In this document: positions 62,240-64,000 of the stretch, piece after piece | How the letters are laid out: every line of letters starts with the position of its first letter | How positions within the stretch are numbered: position 1 is the first letter of the stretch | Source of the DNA: Lineus longissimus | Taxonomy: Eukaryota > Nemertea > Pilidiophora > Heteronemertea > Lineidae | Assembly: GCF_910592395.1 (NCBI RefSeq) | Contig: NC_088310.1 | Coordinates: forward strand, 25,871,491-25,935,490 | Length of the DNA stretch: 64,000 nt | Reading direction: 5' to 3' | Translations under genes and position numbers: made by a program | Notes under the pieces: model-generated | The model's input: only the letters and a program-made list of their open reading frames with translations | The model's database searches: none | What the model was told of the DNA's origin: nothing

Positions 62240-64000
62240 GAATGTATACTATACAGGTAGAATGTTTTTTAACCAAGATAAATTTTAACCTGGCCCGTGG
62301 TCGTTTCATCATGAATAGACTGGTTTAACATGTGTGTGTATCCAGTAAGTTCACCACTTTTTTCTACCAGTTTTCATTGCAAGAATCTGTTTTAGGGAAA
62401 ACCAGCAACTGTACTGTCTGCTGATTAACACCCTGTACAATTTCTATAGACCCAATCCATAATAATCAAATAAAAAGGTTATTCATTCATCATGGCTTAT
62501 GGCCGATCCCAATGACCATTACCAATCTGGCTTGACCCATTACATCTGACACCTTTGTTTGTATCTTAGGCAACAACAGACTCTGTCAACCTTGAAAGAA
62601 AGTTTGGGCATGTTACATAAAACCACTACCTGTCACATTTTATATTCCAATGCTTGGTTCAAGCATGCAGTGCAGGCAGAACATTCCTCCTGGTAGGGTT
62701 TACATGGTTCTTTCAAAAAGAACTATCTTTATGACTTCGATTTTGACTTATTTCAACATTCTGAAGTAGCAAAATTATTTGTGTTCGGCATCAATGTTCT
62801 TAAAGGTTGGTATCACCGTGACTGAATCTTGACATTATCTCGTTTTACAGCCAAAAGAGATTTTGGAAGAAAGGACAACTTTCTTTTTTTTTTTTTTGGG
62901 CGGGAAAATGCATTGCCTTATGACCCAATATGCAGGTTTCAATACAGACATGACAGAGATCACTCGCAGATATCTCTGAGATTAATTTTCACAACTTCTG
63001 AACAGGTTGTTGGTTTGAGAGAGAGAGACAAAGACAGTCAAATAGATGTTGCACTTTTTGTTTTGACACACTTTTCAAGGTCACAGAGGTCAAATGGCAT
63101 AAATTAGCCATTAGAGTGTTATGGCATGTTTCTTAAATGCAAAAGCTATGAACTTGAAACCTGGCACCATAAAACAAATATTTTGGCAAAAGATAAAAAA
63201 GATTGTCAAATTCTAAAATGTATTGGAGGAACATGTACATGTATTTTGCTAATGGAAAGATGGAAAATATTATATCAACGATCGTTTGGTGTGGCTGGTG
63301 ACTGTCAAGTATGTGATTTGGACAAAAGAAATAAAGGAAAGATTCACCTTAATCCAGCATCGTTATCTTTTTATTTCTCAAACGTGATGGTTGTGACGAC
63401 AGTACATGGGACAAGAGGATAGTCTCAGACAGTGGGAAAATCAATGAATTTTGGCTCAACTGGCATTCATTTGACTAAAACAGAGATACTCCTTGCTAAA
63501 GAAATGGCTAAAGGAAAATAATCACTCAGTTGTCTCCGTGTTTTCAATAACATTTTTATGGTGACTGCTCATAGATGCGATTTTTATCTGACCTCCTTTT
63601 CAAGGTCACAGAGGTCAAATGGGGTCAATTTACTTTTACTACTCTGGGTGTTAATTGTACATGTAGATATGCTTCTCAAAACTTCAAGAGATGAAAAACA
63701 ATACAAAAGAAAGAAAGAAGTGCACATGCGTCTAGGGAAACCCTGAATGAAAATGAGAAATTTATTTCGGCCATTATTTTTAGGTGCTAATTTCTTGACT
63801 TCTTGTAGAATTGCTGTTATTATGTATCTGTGCCAATTTATCTTTACAGATGCTTCAAACCCTCTCCGCAATTGCAACTGAAGAATCTTGTATGATATGC
63901 AAGGGTATGTATACCATTAGGTTATGTCGGTCAATAGAGTGCCAAGTTGTCAAATGGCTAAATATACAGAAATTGTATGCGCATGCACAACATGACTCCA
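62240..64000. other. Gene-poor stretch with a duplicated DR3-containing block
   Basis: No supported gene. Two blocks about 525 bp apart (near 63040-63105 and 63570-63630) share an ATAGATG start and TTTTCAAGGTCACAGAGGTC. Each contains AGGTCA CAG AGGTCA, a direct repeat with 3-bp spacing, at 63078-63092 and 63603-63617. Confidence 0.55.

Overview
This is nuclear DNA from an animal, most likely a marine invertebrate. Every recognisable gene is split by many short GT-AG introns, and the proteins are clearly metazoan (NUP133, glycogen phosphorylase, CEBPZ/NOC1, an RBM4/Lark-type RNA-binding protein, a ZP-domain protein, an LRR-Ig surface protein). Transposable elements of several classes sit between and inside the genes. 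The sequence alone does not decide between a lophotrochozoan and an invertebrate deuterostome. Exon coordinates below were derived by hand from splice signals, reading phase and family resemblance.

Layout. 1-7.6 kb: the 3' 22 exons of NUP133 on + (its 5' end is outside the window), with two tRNA-derived SINE-like copies in its introns. 7.86-20.5 kb: the 3' part of a ZP-domain membrane-protein gene on -, convergent with NUP133. One 11.4-kb intron of this gene holds an unrecognised same-strand open frame (called ORF X here), and ORF X is itself cut in two by an intact 9.1-kb Ty3/Gypsy-type LTR retrotransposon in the opposite orientation. 20.5-27.2 kb: gene-poor DNA with a degenerate tandem repeat and a long hairpin element. 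27.3-36.6 kb: a complete glycogen phosphorylase gene on -, with two tandem 112-nt versions of one exon. 36.6-37.1 kb: a short divergent promoter interval. 37.1-49.5 kb: a complete 25-exon CEBPZ gene on +. Its third intron hosts a two-exon LRR-Ig gene on the opposite strand, and a 125-bp tandem duplication lies across the end of exon 6. 50.9-56.9 kb: an eight-exon gene on + for an RRM plus CCHC-knuckle protein. 57-64 kb: gene-poor DNA with a tandem cluster of the same hairpin element, a 3' LINE fragment and smaller repeats.

The host genes do not form an operon. They are ordinary housekeeping genes (nuclear pore, glycogen breakdown, ribosome biogenesis, RNA binding) plus two cell-surface genes. 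The strongest points are (a) the paired glycogen phosphorylase exons, whose equal length (112 nt, not divisible by 3) forces mutually exclusive use; (b) the young LTR element, whose two LTRs differ only in a GA microsatellite, with a 4-bp target duplication and a gag-pol -1 slippery site; and (c) ORF X, whose frame is continuous across the insertion point once the element is ignored. I found no CRISPR array, intact tRNA or rRNA gene.
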